Made by a program: the position numbers and the translations under genes
The notes under the pieces: model-generated
What the model was told of the DNA's origin: nothing
Database searches by the model: none
What the model saw: only the letters and a program-made list of their open reading frames with translations
In this document: positions 1 through 7,932 of the stretch, piece after piece
Layout of the letters: each line of letters begins with the position of its first letter
Numbering within the stretch: the stretch's first letter is position 1
NCBI RefSeq assembly: GCF_030163755.1
Contig: NZ_JASJOE010000040.1
Span: forward strand, 1 to 32,130
Direction: 5' to 3'
Length of the DNA stretch: 32,130 nt
From: Roseicyclus amphidinii
Lineage (GTDB): Bacteria; Pseudomonadota; Alphaproteobacteria; Rhodobacterales; Rhodobacteraceae

Positions 1-1
1 G

Positions 2-745
2 TCTCCGCAGGGCTATGCCCTGACCGAGGCGGGCCAGCGCCTGTTGCCGCGCGCCGAAGCGGCGGAGGCCGCGCTGGCCGAGGGGCAGGCGGAAACCGCC
101 GCGGCAGGGGGCGAGCGGCTCTCGGGCACGATCCGCATCGGCGCGCCGGATGGCTGCGCGAATTACCTCCTGCCGCAGGTCTGCGCGGGGATCGGGGCGG
201 CGCATCCCGATCTCGACCTGCAGATCCTCGCGCTGCCGCGCGTGGTGAACCTGTCGCGGCGCGAGGCGGACCTTGCGATCACCGTCTCGCAGCCCGCGAC
301 CCAGAGGCTGAGGGCCGAGAAACTCTCGGATTACCACCTGTCGCTTGCCGCCTCGCGCGACTGGCTGGCCCGGCACGGTGCCCCCGAAAGTCCCGAGGCG
401 CTGAAGGGCGCGCGGATGATCGGCTATATCCCCGACATGATCTTCGATGCCGAGCTCGACTATCTCGCGCAGCTCGGCGTGGCGCGCGTGCCGCTCGCCT
501 CCAACGCCGTCTCGGTGCAACTGAACCTTGCCCGCGCGGGCGCGGGGCTTGCCATCGTGCATGAGTTCGCGCTGCCCGCCGCGCCGGAGCTGGTCCGCGT
601 GCTGCCGGGTGCCGTGCGGCTGACCCGCAGCTTCTGGCTGGTCACGCACGCCGGGCCACGCGATGCGCGGCTCGAGCGGGTCTCGACCCTGCTGCGCGAC
701 GGGATGCGCGCCGAGATCGCCCGGCTCGAGGCGCTGACCGCCTGA
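2..745 (+). CDS. LysR-family transcriptional regulator, 5' truncated by window edge
   Basis: The reading frame is open from the first bases and begins in SPQGYALTEAGQRLLPRAE, which is the typical end of a LysR DNA-binding domain and the start of its linker helix. The helix-turn-helix itself lies outside the window. The remaining roughly 220 residues form the LysR effector-binding (periplasmic-binding-protein-like) domain, with the usual opening 'LSGTIRIGAPDG' and the 'GAGLAIVHEFAL' segment near the end. LysR proteins are cytoplasmic regulators that bind a small inducer and often control a divergent neighbour; that neighbour would be to the left and cannot be seen. The target and inducer are unknown. 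A TTG inside the frame at 44 is not the real start. Confidence 0.9.
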   Translation, partial: SPQGYALTEAGQRLLPRAEAAEAALAEGQAETAAAGGERLSGTIRIGAPDGCANYLLPQVCAGIGAAHPDLDLQILALPRVVNLSRREADLAITVSQPATQRLRAEKLSDYHLSLAASRDWLARHGAPESPEALKGARMIGYIPDMIFDAELDYLAQLGVARVPLASNAVSVQLNLARAGAGLAIVHEFALPAAPELVRVLPGAVRLTRSFWLVTHAGPRDARLERVSTLLRDGMRAEIARLEALTA

Positions 746-826
746 GCCGCCGTTTTCCTTGACAGGTCAACCTCCGCGGGTGGACGCTGTCATCAAGGGA
801 CGGAGGCAAGCAAAGGGAGGCAGATC

Positions 827-1261
827 ATGCTGGTGCAGCAGATCCTGAAATCGAAATCCGATGATGGTGTGGTGACGATCGCCCCGGGAACCCGGCTGGA
901 AGAGGCCGCGACCCTGCTCGCGCAGCGCAAGATCGGCGCGGTGGTGGTCTCGCCCGATGGCAAGGCCGTCGCCGGCATCCTGTCGGAGCGCGACATCGTG
1001 CGCGAACTGGCCGCTCGCGGGGCCGCCTGCATGGCGACCGGTGTCGACGAGGTGATGACGCGCGAGATCGTCACCTGCGCCCGCTCCGACAGCTCGGAGG
1101 CGGTGCTGGCGATGATGACCAAGGGCCGCTTCCGCCACCTGCCGGTGGTCGAGGGGGGCGAGATGGTCGGCCTCATCTCCATCGGTGACGTGGTCAAGGC
1201 GCAGCTCTCCGAACTGGCGATGGAGAAAGAGGCGCTCGAGAGCATGATCAAGGGCTTCTGA
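827..1261 (+). CDS. Two-CBS-domain protein
   Basis: This 144-residue protein consists of little more than two CBS domains (about residues 8-60 and 73-130), seen as the repeated pattern of 'GAVVVSPDGKAVAGILSERDIVREL' and 'HLPVVEGGEMVGLISIGDVVK'. A CBS pair (Bateman module) usually binds an adenosyl nucleotide and senses energy or redox state; standalone forms of this size are common in alphaproteobacteria, and their partner is generally not known. The start is supported by a strong GGGAGG ribosome site about 7 nt upstream. It is followed by a 102-nt gap holding a strong hairpin and then coaD, so co-transcription is possible but not certain. Confidence 0.9.
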   Translation: MLVQQILKSKSDDGVVTIAPGTRLEEAATLLAQRKIGAVVVSPDGKAVAGILSERDIVRELAARGAACMATGVDEVMTREIVTCARSDSSEAVLAMMTKGRFRHLPVVEGGEMVGLISIGDVVKAQLSELAMEKEALESMIKGF

Positions 1262-1285
1262 GCCGCTCTCGGAACAAGGCTGCGA

Positions 1286-1315
1286 CGCGCCGGGGGCTTG
1301 CATTGCCCCGGCGCG
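1286..1315. other. GC-rich inverted repeat between the CBS gene and coaD
   Basis: Arms CGCGCCGGGG (1286-1295) and CCCCGGCGCG (1306-1315) are perfectly complementary around a 10-nt loop. There is no T-run on either side, so it is not a classical intrinsic terminator. It could stabilise an mRNA end, cause a pause, or simply be a GC-rich intergenic hairpin. Confidence 0.5.
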
Positions 1316-1363
1316 GGTGATTGTGTCCGGCGCGACGAGGACGGCACCGGCAGGGACAGCGCG

Positions 1364-1858
1364 ATGCGGACAGGGCTTTATCCGGGCACATTCGACCCGA
1401 TCACCTTGGGGCATGTCGACATCATCGAGCGGGCCTGCCTGCTGGTCGACCGGCTCGTGATCGGCGTGGCGATCAACCGCGACAAGGGTCCGCTCTTCTC
1501 GCTCGAGGAGCGTGTGGCGATGGTCGAGGCCGAAAGCGCGCGCCTGTCCGAGACGACCGGGACCGAGATCGTGGCCCATCCCTTCGAGAACCTGCTGATC
1601 GACTGCGCCCGCGATGTGGGCGCTTCGATCATCATCCGTGGCCTGCGCGCGGTTGCCGATTTCGAATACGAATACCAGATGGTCGGCATGAACCGGAAGC
1701 TCGACCATTCCATCGACACCGTCTTTCTCATGGCCGATGCCGACCGGCAGGCCATCGCCTCGAAGCTGGTCAAGGAAATCGCGCGGCTGGGCGGCGATGT
1801 CTCGGCCTTCGTGCGGCCCGAGATCAAGGCGGCGCTGGCCGAGAAGTTCGGCAAGTAA
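1364..1858 (+). CDS. coaD: Pantetheine-phosphate adenylyltransferase (CoaD)
   Basis: CoaD transfers AMP from ATP to 4'-phosphopantetheine, giving dephospho-CoA, the next-to-last step of coenzyme A synthesis in the cytoplasm. The 164-residue length fits the family. The N-terminus GLYPGTFDPITLGHVDII carries the nucleotidyltransferase TxGH motif (TLGH). The 'IIIRGLRAVADFEYEYQM' segment is the conserved phosphopantetheine-binding stretch, and 'IASKLVKEIARLGGDVS' matches the C-terminal ATP-binding motif. The start at the ATG at 1364 gives the conserved MRTGLYPGTFDP beginning; a longer frame upstream lacks similarity. It is followed after 34 nt by a cyclophilin gene. Confidence 0.97.
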   Translation: MRTGLYPGTFDPITLGHVDIIERACLLVDRLVIGVAINRDKGPLFSLEERVAMVEAESARLSETTGTEIVAHPFENLLIDCARDVGASIIIRGLRAVADFEYEYQMVGMNRKLDHSIDTVFLMADADRQAIASKLVKEIARLGGDVSAFVRPEIKAALAEKFGK

Positions 1859-1892
1859 CGCACCGATAACGACAGAAAAGGAGGCTTGGCGC

Positions 1893-2393
1893 ATGGCCGA
1901 GATCAAGGACCCCGAGAACACCATTCTCATCGAGCTGAAAACCGGCACCGTCACCATCGAGCTGCTGCCCGACGTGGCCCCCCAGCATGCCGCGCGGATG
2001 AAGGAGCTGGCCCGCGAAGGCGCCTATGACGGGGTGATCTTTCACCGCGTGATCGAGGGCTTCATGGCCCAGACCGGCGATGTGGAGCACGGGAAAGAGG
2101 GCGGCAACATCCGCCGCGCGGGCACCGGCGGCTCGGACAAGCCCGATCTGCCCGCCGAGTTCTCCAAGCTGCCCCATGACCGTGGCACGCTGGGGGCTGC
2201 GCGCTCGCAGAACCCCAATTCGGCCAACAGCCAGTTCTTCATCAACTTCACCGACAACCACTTCCTGAACGGGCAATACACGGTCTATGGCCGCGTGATT
2301 TCCGGCATGGAGCATGTCGACCAGATCACCCGCGGCGAGCCGCCGGCGAACCCCGACAAGATGATCAGCATGAAGGTCGCCGCCGATGCGTAA
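1893..2393 (+). CDS. Cytoplasmic cyclophilin-type peptidyl-prolyl isomerase
   Basis: This 166-residue cyclophilin catalyses cis-trans isomerisation of prolyl bonds and so assists protein folding. The signature FHRVIEGFMAQTGD and the 'NSANSQFFINFTDN' active-site segment are intact, including the catalytic arginine of FHRV. There is no signal peptide: the protein begins MAEIKDPENTILIEL, so it should act in the cytoplasm. An AAAGGAGG ribosome site lies about 10 nt before the ATG. Its stop codon overlaps the start of a second, exported cyclophilin by 8 nt, so the two are almost certainly translated from one message as a compartment-specific pair. Confidence 0.95.
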   Translation: MAEIKDPENTILIELKTGTVTIELLPDVAPQHAARMKELAREGAYDGVIFHRVIEGFMAQTGDVEHGKEGGNIRRAGTGGSDKPDLPAEFSKLPHDRGTLGAARSQNPNSANSQFFINFTDNHFLNGQYTVYGRVISGMEHVDQITRGEPPANPDKMISMKVAADA

Positions 2394-2976
2394 GCTGGCG
2401 CTGGCCTTCTGCCTGCTGGGCGCGCCCGCATGGGCCACCGGGCTCGAGATCGACATCGCGGGCGAGGCGCAGGGGACCATCGTGATCGACCTCTTCGAGG
2501 ACGTGGCGCCCCTGCATGTCGAGCGGATCACCACGCTGGCCGCCGAGGGCGCCTATGATGACGTGGTGTTTCACCGCGTGATCGACGGCTTCATGGCCCA
2601 GACCGGCGACGTGGAGTTCGGCCGCATGGGGCAGGACATGCGCTATGCGGGGCGGGGCGGCTCGGACTATCCCGATCTTCCGGCCGAGTTCTCGGACATC
2701 ACCTTCGACCGGGGCGTGATCGGCATGGCGCGGGCGCAAAGCCCCGACAGCGCCAACTCGCAGTTCTTCATCATGTTCGCGCCCGGCGCGTTCCTTGACG
2801 GCGACTACACCGTGGTCGGGCAGGTGGTCGAGGGGATGGAGATCGTGGACGCGATCAAGCGCGGGCGTGGGCGCAACGGGGCCGTGATCGGCCCGCCCGA
2901 CCGCATGACCGCCCTGCGTGTGCGCGAGGATGACCCCCAACCGCCGCCCGCCGAGGGCGAAGCGGCGAGCCAGTGA
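2386..2976 (+). CDS. Exported cyclophilin-type peptidyl-prolyl isomerase
   Basis: A 196-residue cyclophilin with an N-terminal signal peptide (MRKLALAFCLLGAPAWA, probable cleavage after residue 17), so the mature enzyme should be periplasmic. It keeps FHRVIDGFMAQTGD and 'NSQFFIMFAPG', and is clearly a paralogue of the upstream cytosolic copy. The start codon lies inside the end of that gene (ATGCGTAA), which points to translational coupling. The C-terminus ends in a short proline- and glutamate-rich tail. An intrinsic terminator follows about 30 nt after the stop and probably closes the transcription unit. Confidence 0.94.
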   Translation: MRKLALAFCLLGAPAWATGLEIDIAGEAQGTIVIDLFEDVAPLHVERITTLAAEGAYDDVVFHRVIDGFMAQTGDVEFGRMGQDMRYAGRGGSDYPDLPAEFSDITFDRGVIGMARAQSPDSANSQFFIMFAPGAFLDGDYTVVGQVVEGMEIVDAIKRGRGRNGAVIGPPDRMTALRVREDDPQPPPAEGEAASQ

Positions 2977-3007
2977 CGGCACGCTGACAGGGTCACACAA
3001 CCGCGTG

Positions 3008-3033
3008 AGGGGGGCAGTCTTGCCCCCCTTTTT
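3008..3033 (+). terminator. Intrinsic terminator after the cyclophilin pair
   Basis: An AGGGGGGCA arm (3008-3016), a GTCT loop and a TGCCCCCCT arm (3021-3029) form a perfect GC-rich stem that runs straight into five T residues (3029-3033). It lies between the stop of the second cyclophilin (2976) and the start of the next gene (3071), so it probably ends the coaD-cyclophilin transcript. Confidence 0.88.
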
Positions 3034-3070
3034 CGTGGCATGCTGCGGGCACCCTGCACGGAGGTCCCGC

Positions 3071-4039
3071 ATGAAACCGCTCGTTGTCGCCCTCGGGCTT
3101 GCCGCAACACTGCTTGCCGCTTCGCTTGCAGCGCAATCGCCCCGCTGGGTGGGTGACTGGCCCAACACCGATTTCGACACGCGCACGGTCGATCTGTCCG
3201 AGATCCGCTCGGGCGGGGTGCCGCGGGACGGCATCCCCTCGGTCGAAAACCCCGCCTTCCTGCGGGCTTCGCAGGAAACCCGGCTGGAGGGGGCCGAACC
3301 CGTGGTCACGCTTGCCCTGCCGGGCGAGACCCCGCGCGCCTACCCGATCCGCTACCTGACCTGGCACGAGATCGTGAACGACACGGTCGGCGGGCGGCCC
3401 GTGGCCGTCACCTTCTGCCCCCTGTGCAATTCGGCGCTCGCCTTCGACCGACGCGTGGGCGGGCGGGTGCTGGAGTTTGGCGTCTCGGGCAACCTGCGCA
3501 ACTCCGACCTCGTGATGTATGACCGGCAGACCGAAAGCTGGTGGCAACAGGCCACGGGCGAGGGGATCGTGGGCGAGATGGCGGGGGTGGAGTTGACGGA
3601 AATCCCGATCTGGATGGAAAGCTGGGACAGCTTCCGCAGCGCCCATCCCGAGGGGCTCGTGATGGACGAACCCGACGCGCGGCGCCCCTACGGGCGCAAC
3701 CCCTATGTGGGCTACGACAGCGCGGCCCGACCCTTCCTCTACGCGGGCGAAGACCCGCCCCATGGCATCGAACCGCTGGCGCGCGTCGTGCGGGTGGGTG
3801 AACGGGCGTGGCCTCTGGAACGGCTGGCGCGCGCGGGCCAGATCACCGAGGGCGGCGTGACGATCAGCTGGGCGGCCGGCAAGGCCTCGGCGCTGGACAC
3901 CGCCGAGATCGCCGAGGGGCGTGACGTGGGGCAGATCCGGGTGCGCGACGGGCAGGGGCGCGACGTGGTGCATGACGTGATGTTCGCCTTCGCCTTCCAC
4001 GCCTTCTGGCCCGAGGGCGCGTGGATGCTCGGCAACTGA
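3071..4039 (+). CDS. DUF3179-family exported protein
   Basis: This 322-residue protein begins with a signal peptide (MKPLVVALGLAATLLAASLAAQ, cleavage about residue 21), so it is probably periplasmic. The body matches DUF3179 as I know it: 'PIRYLTWHEIVNDTVGGRPVAVTFCPLCNSALAFDR', followed by the 'FGVSGNLRNSDLVMYDRQTESWWQQ' block. Some family members carry selenocysteine in the CPLC motif; here both positions are ordinary cysteine codons. The biochemical role of DUF3179 is not known to me; the CxxC and secretion suggest a redox or metal-related function, which is inference. The upstream terminator suggests its own promoter. Confidence 0.9.
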   Translation: MKPLVVALGLAATLLAASLAAQSPRWVGDWPNTDFDTRTVDLSEIRSGGVPRDGIPSVENPAFLRASQETRLEGAEPVVTLALPGETPRAYPIRYLTWHEIVNDTVGGRPVAVTFCPLCNSALAFDRRVGGRVLEFGVSGNLRNSDLVMYDRQTESWWQQATGEGIVGEMAGVELTEIPIWMESWDSFRSAHPEGLVMDEPDARRPYGRNPYVGYDSAARPFLYAGEDPPHGIEPLARVVRVGERAWPLERLARAGQITEGGVTISWAAGKASALDTAEIAEGRDVGQIRVRDGQGRDVVHDVMFAFAFHAFWPEGAWMLGN

Positions 4040-4160
4040 GCCCGTTCCGCGCCTTGCTGCGCCTGCAGCAATGCCCTTGCGGCGCGCGCGGGAAAACCGC
4101 ATCGTGCAAGGCGGAATCGGTGTGCGCCCCTCGAGGTTCGCACAAGGGGGCGGGACACGG

Positions 4161-5234
4161 GTGAGCTTGGTCGCAAAAGCCATGCGCAGCGAGGCGGGAA
4201 AGGGGCTGACCCTCATCAGCCCGACGCTGGTCTATGCGCTTCTCCTGCTTGCTGCGCCGCTGGTCAGCATCGTTCTTCTGAGTTTCTGGACGCAGAATTT
4301 CCTGACCATCGAGCGGGTCTTCACCACCGGCAACTACGCCGAGGCGCTGACCGACCCGCTGTATCGTGAACTGATGCTGCGCTCCTTGCGCATCTCGGGG
4401 ATGGTCACGCTCCTGACCGTGGCGCTGGCCTTTCCGGTGGCCTATTATATCTCGTTCCACGTCCGCCCCGACCGCAAGTCGCTGTGGCTGTTCCTGATCA
4501 CCATCCCGTTCTGGACCAGCTACCTGATCCGCGTCTTCCTGTGGCGCGTGATCCTGGCCTATGACGGGCCGGTCAATTCGGGGCTGATGGCCGTGGGCCT
4601 GATCGACGAGCCGCTGTCGTGGATCCTCTACAACGCCAACGCGGTGGTGATCACGCTGGCCCATGCCTTCGCCCCTTTTGCGATCCTGCCGATCTTCGTC
4701 AGCCTCGAGAAGATCGACCGCTCGCTGCTCGAGGCCTCCCGCGACTTGGGCGAAAGCAAGGCCATGACCTTTTTGCGCGTGACGCTGCCGCTGGCCATGC
4801 CCGGCGTGCTGGCGGCGGTGCTGATCGTCTTCATCCCGACGGTCGGCGACTACGTCACTCCGCGGCTTGTCGGCGGGTCGGGCGGCACGATGATCGCCAA
4901 CATGATCTACGCGCAGATCTTCGATCTGAACGACCGGCCCATGGGGGCCACGCTGGCGGTGCTGGCGATGATGATCGTGGCCATGGTGCTGCTCTGGGGC
5001 ATCTCGCGGCTGCGGTTCTGGCTCTGGCTCGCGGATCGCGCGGGCGGAGGGGTGAAGGGCATGGCCGTGGCACTGGCCGCGGCGCTTGCCGAGATCGTCG
5101 CGCTGCGCGCGCTGTTCGTCCTCGGGCCTGCGCTTTTGGTGGCCGGGGCCGGGGTGATCGTGCTTCTGGCGCTGGCGACGGCGGGCTCGATCCTGATCTT
5201 CCTGCGCCTGCCGAAGGGGAGGTGGGGGATATGA
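4161..5234 (+). CDS. ABC transporter permease, spermidine/putrescine (PotB) type
   Basis: An inner-membrane permease of a polyamine/opine-type importer. Hydrophobic segments follow the MetI-like fold, and the ATPase-docking EAA motif is seen as 'EASRDLGESKAMTFLRVTLPLAMPG'. I chose the GTG at 4161 (10 nt after AAGGGGG) because the product then starts VSLVAKAMRSEAGKG, close to the first membrane helix; the frame is open back to an ATG at 4071 and an ATG at 4182 is also possible. At 357 residues it is about 60-70 longer than usual PotB, because of a C-terminal extension with extra hydrophobic stretches (about residues 300-347). It overlaps the next permease by 4 nt (ATGA). The substrate is unknown. 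Confidence 0.9.
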   Translation: MSLVAKAMRSEAGKGLTLISPTLVYALLLLAAPLVSIVLLSFWTQNFLTIERVFTTGNYAEALTDPLYRELMLRSLRISGMVTLLTVALAFPVAYYISFHVRPDRKSLWLFLITIPFWTSYLIRVFLWRVILAYDGPVNSGLMAVGLIDEPLSWILYNANAVVITLAHAFAPFAILPIFVSLEKIDRSLLEASRDLGESKAMTFLRVTLPLAMPGVLAAVLIVFIPTVGDYVTPRLVGGSGGTMIANMIYAQIFDLNDRPMGATLAVLAMMIVAMVLLWGISRLRFWLWLADRAGGGVKGMAVALAAALAEIVALRALFVLGPALLVAGAGVIVLLALATAGSILIFLRLPKGRWGI

Positions 5235-6037
5235 AGCTGACGCCGCTCACCGTCTTCGCCGGTCTCTACCTGCTGGTGCTTTATGCGCCCATCGCCCTTT
5301 TGCCGCTTTTCGCCTTCAACGACGGCACCGTCATCGCCTTTCCGCTGCAGGGCTTCACCCTGCAATGGTTCGCGGCGCTGCTCGACACGCCCGCGCTGCA
5401 CGAGGCGACGCTCAACTCGCTGATCATCGCGGTCTCGACCAGCGTCTTCGCCACCATCCTCGGCCTCTTCGCCGCCCGCGCGGCGACGCGCTACAATTTC
5501 CCCGCCAAGGGCGGGATCGTGGGCTTCATCATGCTGCCCCTCGTGCTGCCCGAAGTTATCGTGGCGATCTCGCTCCTGATCGTGCTGATGCAGCTCGGCC
5601 TCGACAGCGGGACATGGTCGATCATCGCGGGCCACACGCTGATCTGCACACCTTTCGCCATCGCGATCCTGCAGGGCAGTTTCTCGAACATGGACCGCAG
5701 CCTCGAGGAGGCCGCCGTCGACCTTGGCGAAACGCCTTGGTCGACCTTCCGGCTGATCACCCTGCCGCTGGTGACGCCCGGCATCATCGCCTCGCTTCTG
5801 ATCTGCTTCACGATCTCGCTGGACGAGTTCATCATCGCCTTCTTCCTCTCGGGCAACGAGCCGACCTTGCCGGTCTATCTCTGGGGGCAGCTGCGCTTTC
5901 CCGCGCGCCTGCCGGTGGTGATGGCGCTCGGCACGATCCTCGTGATCCTGTCGGTGCTGCTGCTCGTCCTTGCCGAAACCTTCCGCCGCCGCGGCTTGAA
6001 ACGCGCAGGCCTGAAAGACACCGGAGGCTTCCTGTGA
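5231..6037 (+). CDS. ABC transporter permease, spermidine/putrescine (PotC) type
   Basis: The second inner-membrane permease of the same importer, 268 residues, the normal PotC length. It starts MKLTPLTVFAGLYLLVLYAPI (first helix) and carries the EAA loop 'EAAVDLGETPWSTFRLITLPLVTPG' that contacts the ATPase. The final segment is a helix followed by a basic tail. The start overlaps the upstream permease stop (ATGA), and its own stop overlaps the GTG start of the ATPase (GTGA), so the three genes form one translationally coupled operon. No binding-protein gene is present in the operon, which is unusual for an importer of this class. Confidence 0.93.
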   Translation: MKLTPLTVFAGLYLLVLYAPIALLPLFAFNDGTVIAFPLQGFTLQWFAALLDTPALHEATLNSLIIAVSTSVFATILGLFAARAATRYNFPAKGGIVGFIMLPLVLPEVIVAISLLIVLMQLGLDSGTWSIIAGHTLICTPFAIAILQGSFSNMDRSLEEAAVDLGETPWSTFRLITLPLVTPGIIASLLICFTISLDEFIIAFFLSGNEPTLPVYLWGQLRFPARLPVVMALGTILVILSVLLLVLAETFRRRGLKRAGLKDTGGFL

Positions 6038-7161
6038 GCCAGACAAACGGCCCGACCCTGGCCAAGGGCCAGCCTATCATCACGCTCGAGGGCGTGCAGA
6101 AATACTACGGCGACTACCACGCGCTGCGCGGCATCTCGGCCGAGATCCGGGCCGGAGAGTTCTTCTCGCTTCTCGGCCCCTCGGGCTGCGGCAAGACCAC
6201 GCTCCTGCGCGCCATCGCGGGGTTCGAGGATATCTCGGGGGGCGTGATCCGGCTGGACGGCCGCGACATGGAGGGCGTGCCGCCCAACCGGCGGCCCACC
6301 AACATGGTGTTCCAGTCCTACGCGATCTTTCCGCATATGAGCGTGGCCGAGAACGTGGGCTTCGGCCTGCGCCGCTCCTCCATGAGCAGCGACGAGAAAC
6401 GCCGCGCGGTGGCCGAGGCGCTCGAGATGGTGGGGCTGGGAAAGTTCGGCGCGCGCGCCGCCCATGCCCTTTCCGGCGGTCAGCGCCAGCGGGTCGCGCT
6501 GGCGCGCGCGCTGATCCTCAAGCCCAAGGTGCTGCTGCTGGACGAGCCGCTCTCGGCGCTCGACAAGAAGATGCGCGAGGTGATGCAGGTCGAGCTGATC
6601 AAGCTGCAGCGTGAGGTGGGGATCACCTTCATCCTCGTGACCCATGACCAGGAAGAGGCGCTGGTGATGTCGGACCGCATCGCGGTCATGTTCGAGGGCG
6701 AGATCGCGCAGCTCGACGACCCGGAAACGCTCTACCGCCGCCCCAACTCGCGCCGCGTGGCCGAGTTCATCGGGATGATGAACTTCCTGCCCGCCCGTGT
6801 CCTGCCCACCGGGCCCGGCGGCGGGCGCATCGCGCTGGAGGTCGCGGGCCTCGGCCCGGCCGAGATCGAGGCCGCGCAATGCCCCAATGGAGCCAACGTG
6901 GGCGAGGCCGAGATCGGCGTGCGCCCCGAAAGCCTGACCGTGCTCTACGAGGGCCAGGGTGCCGAGGGCGGCCGCGAGGCCGAGGGGACGGTGAAGGAGG
7001 TCGTCTATTACGGTGACATGACCTATTACGACATCCTACTCGACGGCGCGCCCGCGCCGGTGCGCGTCTCCATGCGCAACATGCCCGGCCGCCGCGTGCT
7101 GGACTACGGCGCCCGCGCGCGGCTCGCCTGGGACCCGCGGGCGATGGTCTTGTTCTGCTGA
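6034..7161 (+). CDS. ABC transporter ATP-binding protein, PotA type
   Basis: Cytoplasmic ATPase that energises the upstream permeases. The Walker A motif GPSGCGKT is at residues 48-55, the Q-loop lies in 'NMVFQSYAIFPHM', the signature is LSGGQRQRVALARA, and Walker B is 'VLLLDEPLSALD', followed by the switch histidine in 'LVTHDQEEAL'. After residue 280 there is a TOBE-like domain, as in PotA. The 375-residue length is normal. The start is the GTG at 6034, preceded by GGAGG at 6023 and overlapping the permease stop by 4 nt. The substrate cannot be read from the ATPase; an unpaired binding protein at 19250-20293 of the same superfamily is a possible partner. Confidence 0.95.
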   Translation: MSQTNGPTLAKGQPIITLEGVQKYYGDYHALRGISAEIRAGEFFSLLGPSGCGKTTLLRAIAGFEDISGGVIRLDGRDMEGVPPNRRPTNMVFQSYAIFPHMSVAENVGFGLRRSSMSSDEKRRAVAEALEMVGLGKFGARAAHALSGGQRQRVALARALILKPKVLLLDEPLSALDKKMREVMQVELIKLQREVGITFILVTHDQEEALVMSDRIAVMFEGEIAQLDDPETLYRRPNSRRVAEFIGMMNFLPARVLPTGPGGGRIALEVAGLGPAEIEAAQCPNGANVGEAEIGVRPESLTVLYEGQGAEGGREAEGTVKEVVYYGDMTYYDILLDGAPAPVRVSMRNMPGRRVLDYGARARLAWDPRAMVLFC

Positions 7162-7312
7162 GGGGACGGCACGCCGGGCTGCGTTGACATTCGGCGGCCA
7201 ACGTCATTGCCTCTGACCACCGGCCGCAGGCGCGTATCGGGTCACGGACGGATCGAAGCACCAGAACCGGCCCAGACCCTCACACGCGCGGCCATCTTTG
7301 TGGTAAAGAGCG

Positions 7313-7913
7313 ATGACCAAGGTTTTCGTCATCGTGTCCAACAAATGTGGAACCACGTCGCTTCACGCCTTCGTCCGGGCCTCCGGCCTGTCCTGCGCTC
7401 ACTGGCGGCTCTCGCGTGACCGGACGCTTGCCGTGGCGATGTTCTCGAACCTGTCGCTGCAGCAACATGTGCTCGAGGGCTTCTCGGATTTCGACGTCTA
7501 CAGCGACATCAACCATCTGTCGGACACGATGCATCTCGAGGCGAACACGCTGTTCAGGACGATCGCCGCCACCGTGCCCGATGCGCGCTTCATCCTGAGC
7601 ACGAGGCACAAGAACCGGCGGCTCGCCTCCTCCCGCTCGGCGGCATGGCAGCCCCGCCAGCGGGTCGTCCCTGGCACGCGCGCGCAAATGCTACGGTGCC
7701 TCGCGCGAGGAGGTGCTGGCGATCTGGAGCGACCAATGGGACTGGCATCATGCGGCGGTGACCGGGTATTTTGCGGCCAAGCCTGGGCGGCTTCTGGTCT
7801 TCGACATCGAGACCGACCCCGTGGACAAGCTGGTTACCTTTTTCGAAGGCTCCTTTCAGCTCGCCCCCCAACGCTGGGGTCGGCGCAACCGCAGCGGCGC
7901 GCGCGCGGGTTGA
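7313..7913 (+). pseudogene. Sulfotransferase-like gene broken by a frameshift
   Basis: The first frame starts MTKVFVIVSNKCGTTSLHAF, matching the PAPS-binding 5' loop of sulfotransferase-family proteins, and stays recognisable through 'ARFILSTRHKNRRLAS'. From about 7645 the sensible sequence continues one frame over: 'RARKCYGASREEVLAIWSDQWDWHH', then 'PGRLLVFDIETDPVDKLVTFFEG', ending at a TGA at 7911-7913. The change of frame falls near 7610-7650 in a run of CTCC/CGCTC-like repeats and is equivalent to one inserted base. Intact, the gene would encode about 200 residues. It could be a real inactivating mutation or a sequencing error. It sits next to a glycosyltransferase, suggesting surface-glycan modification, but they are convergent. 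Confidence 0.75.
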
Positions 7914-7932
7914 TCCCCTCGCAAGGCCTGTT

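Noticed and set aside
767-1957. 396-residue minus-strand open frame over the CBS gene and coaD
   Set aside because: It lies opposite two well-supported genes with ribosome sites and has no recognisable motif.
4040-4160. Riboswitch or terminator before the Pot-type operon
   Set aside because: Only short imperfect stems and no T-run were seen, and no known riboswitch pattern.
7162-7312. Promoter with TTGACA near 7185
   Set aside because: No acceptable -10 element at the correct spacing was found.
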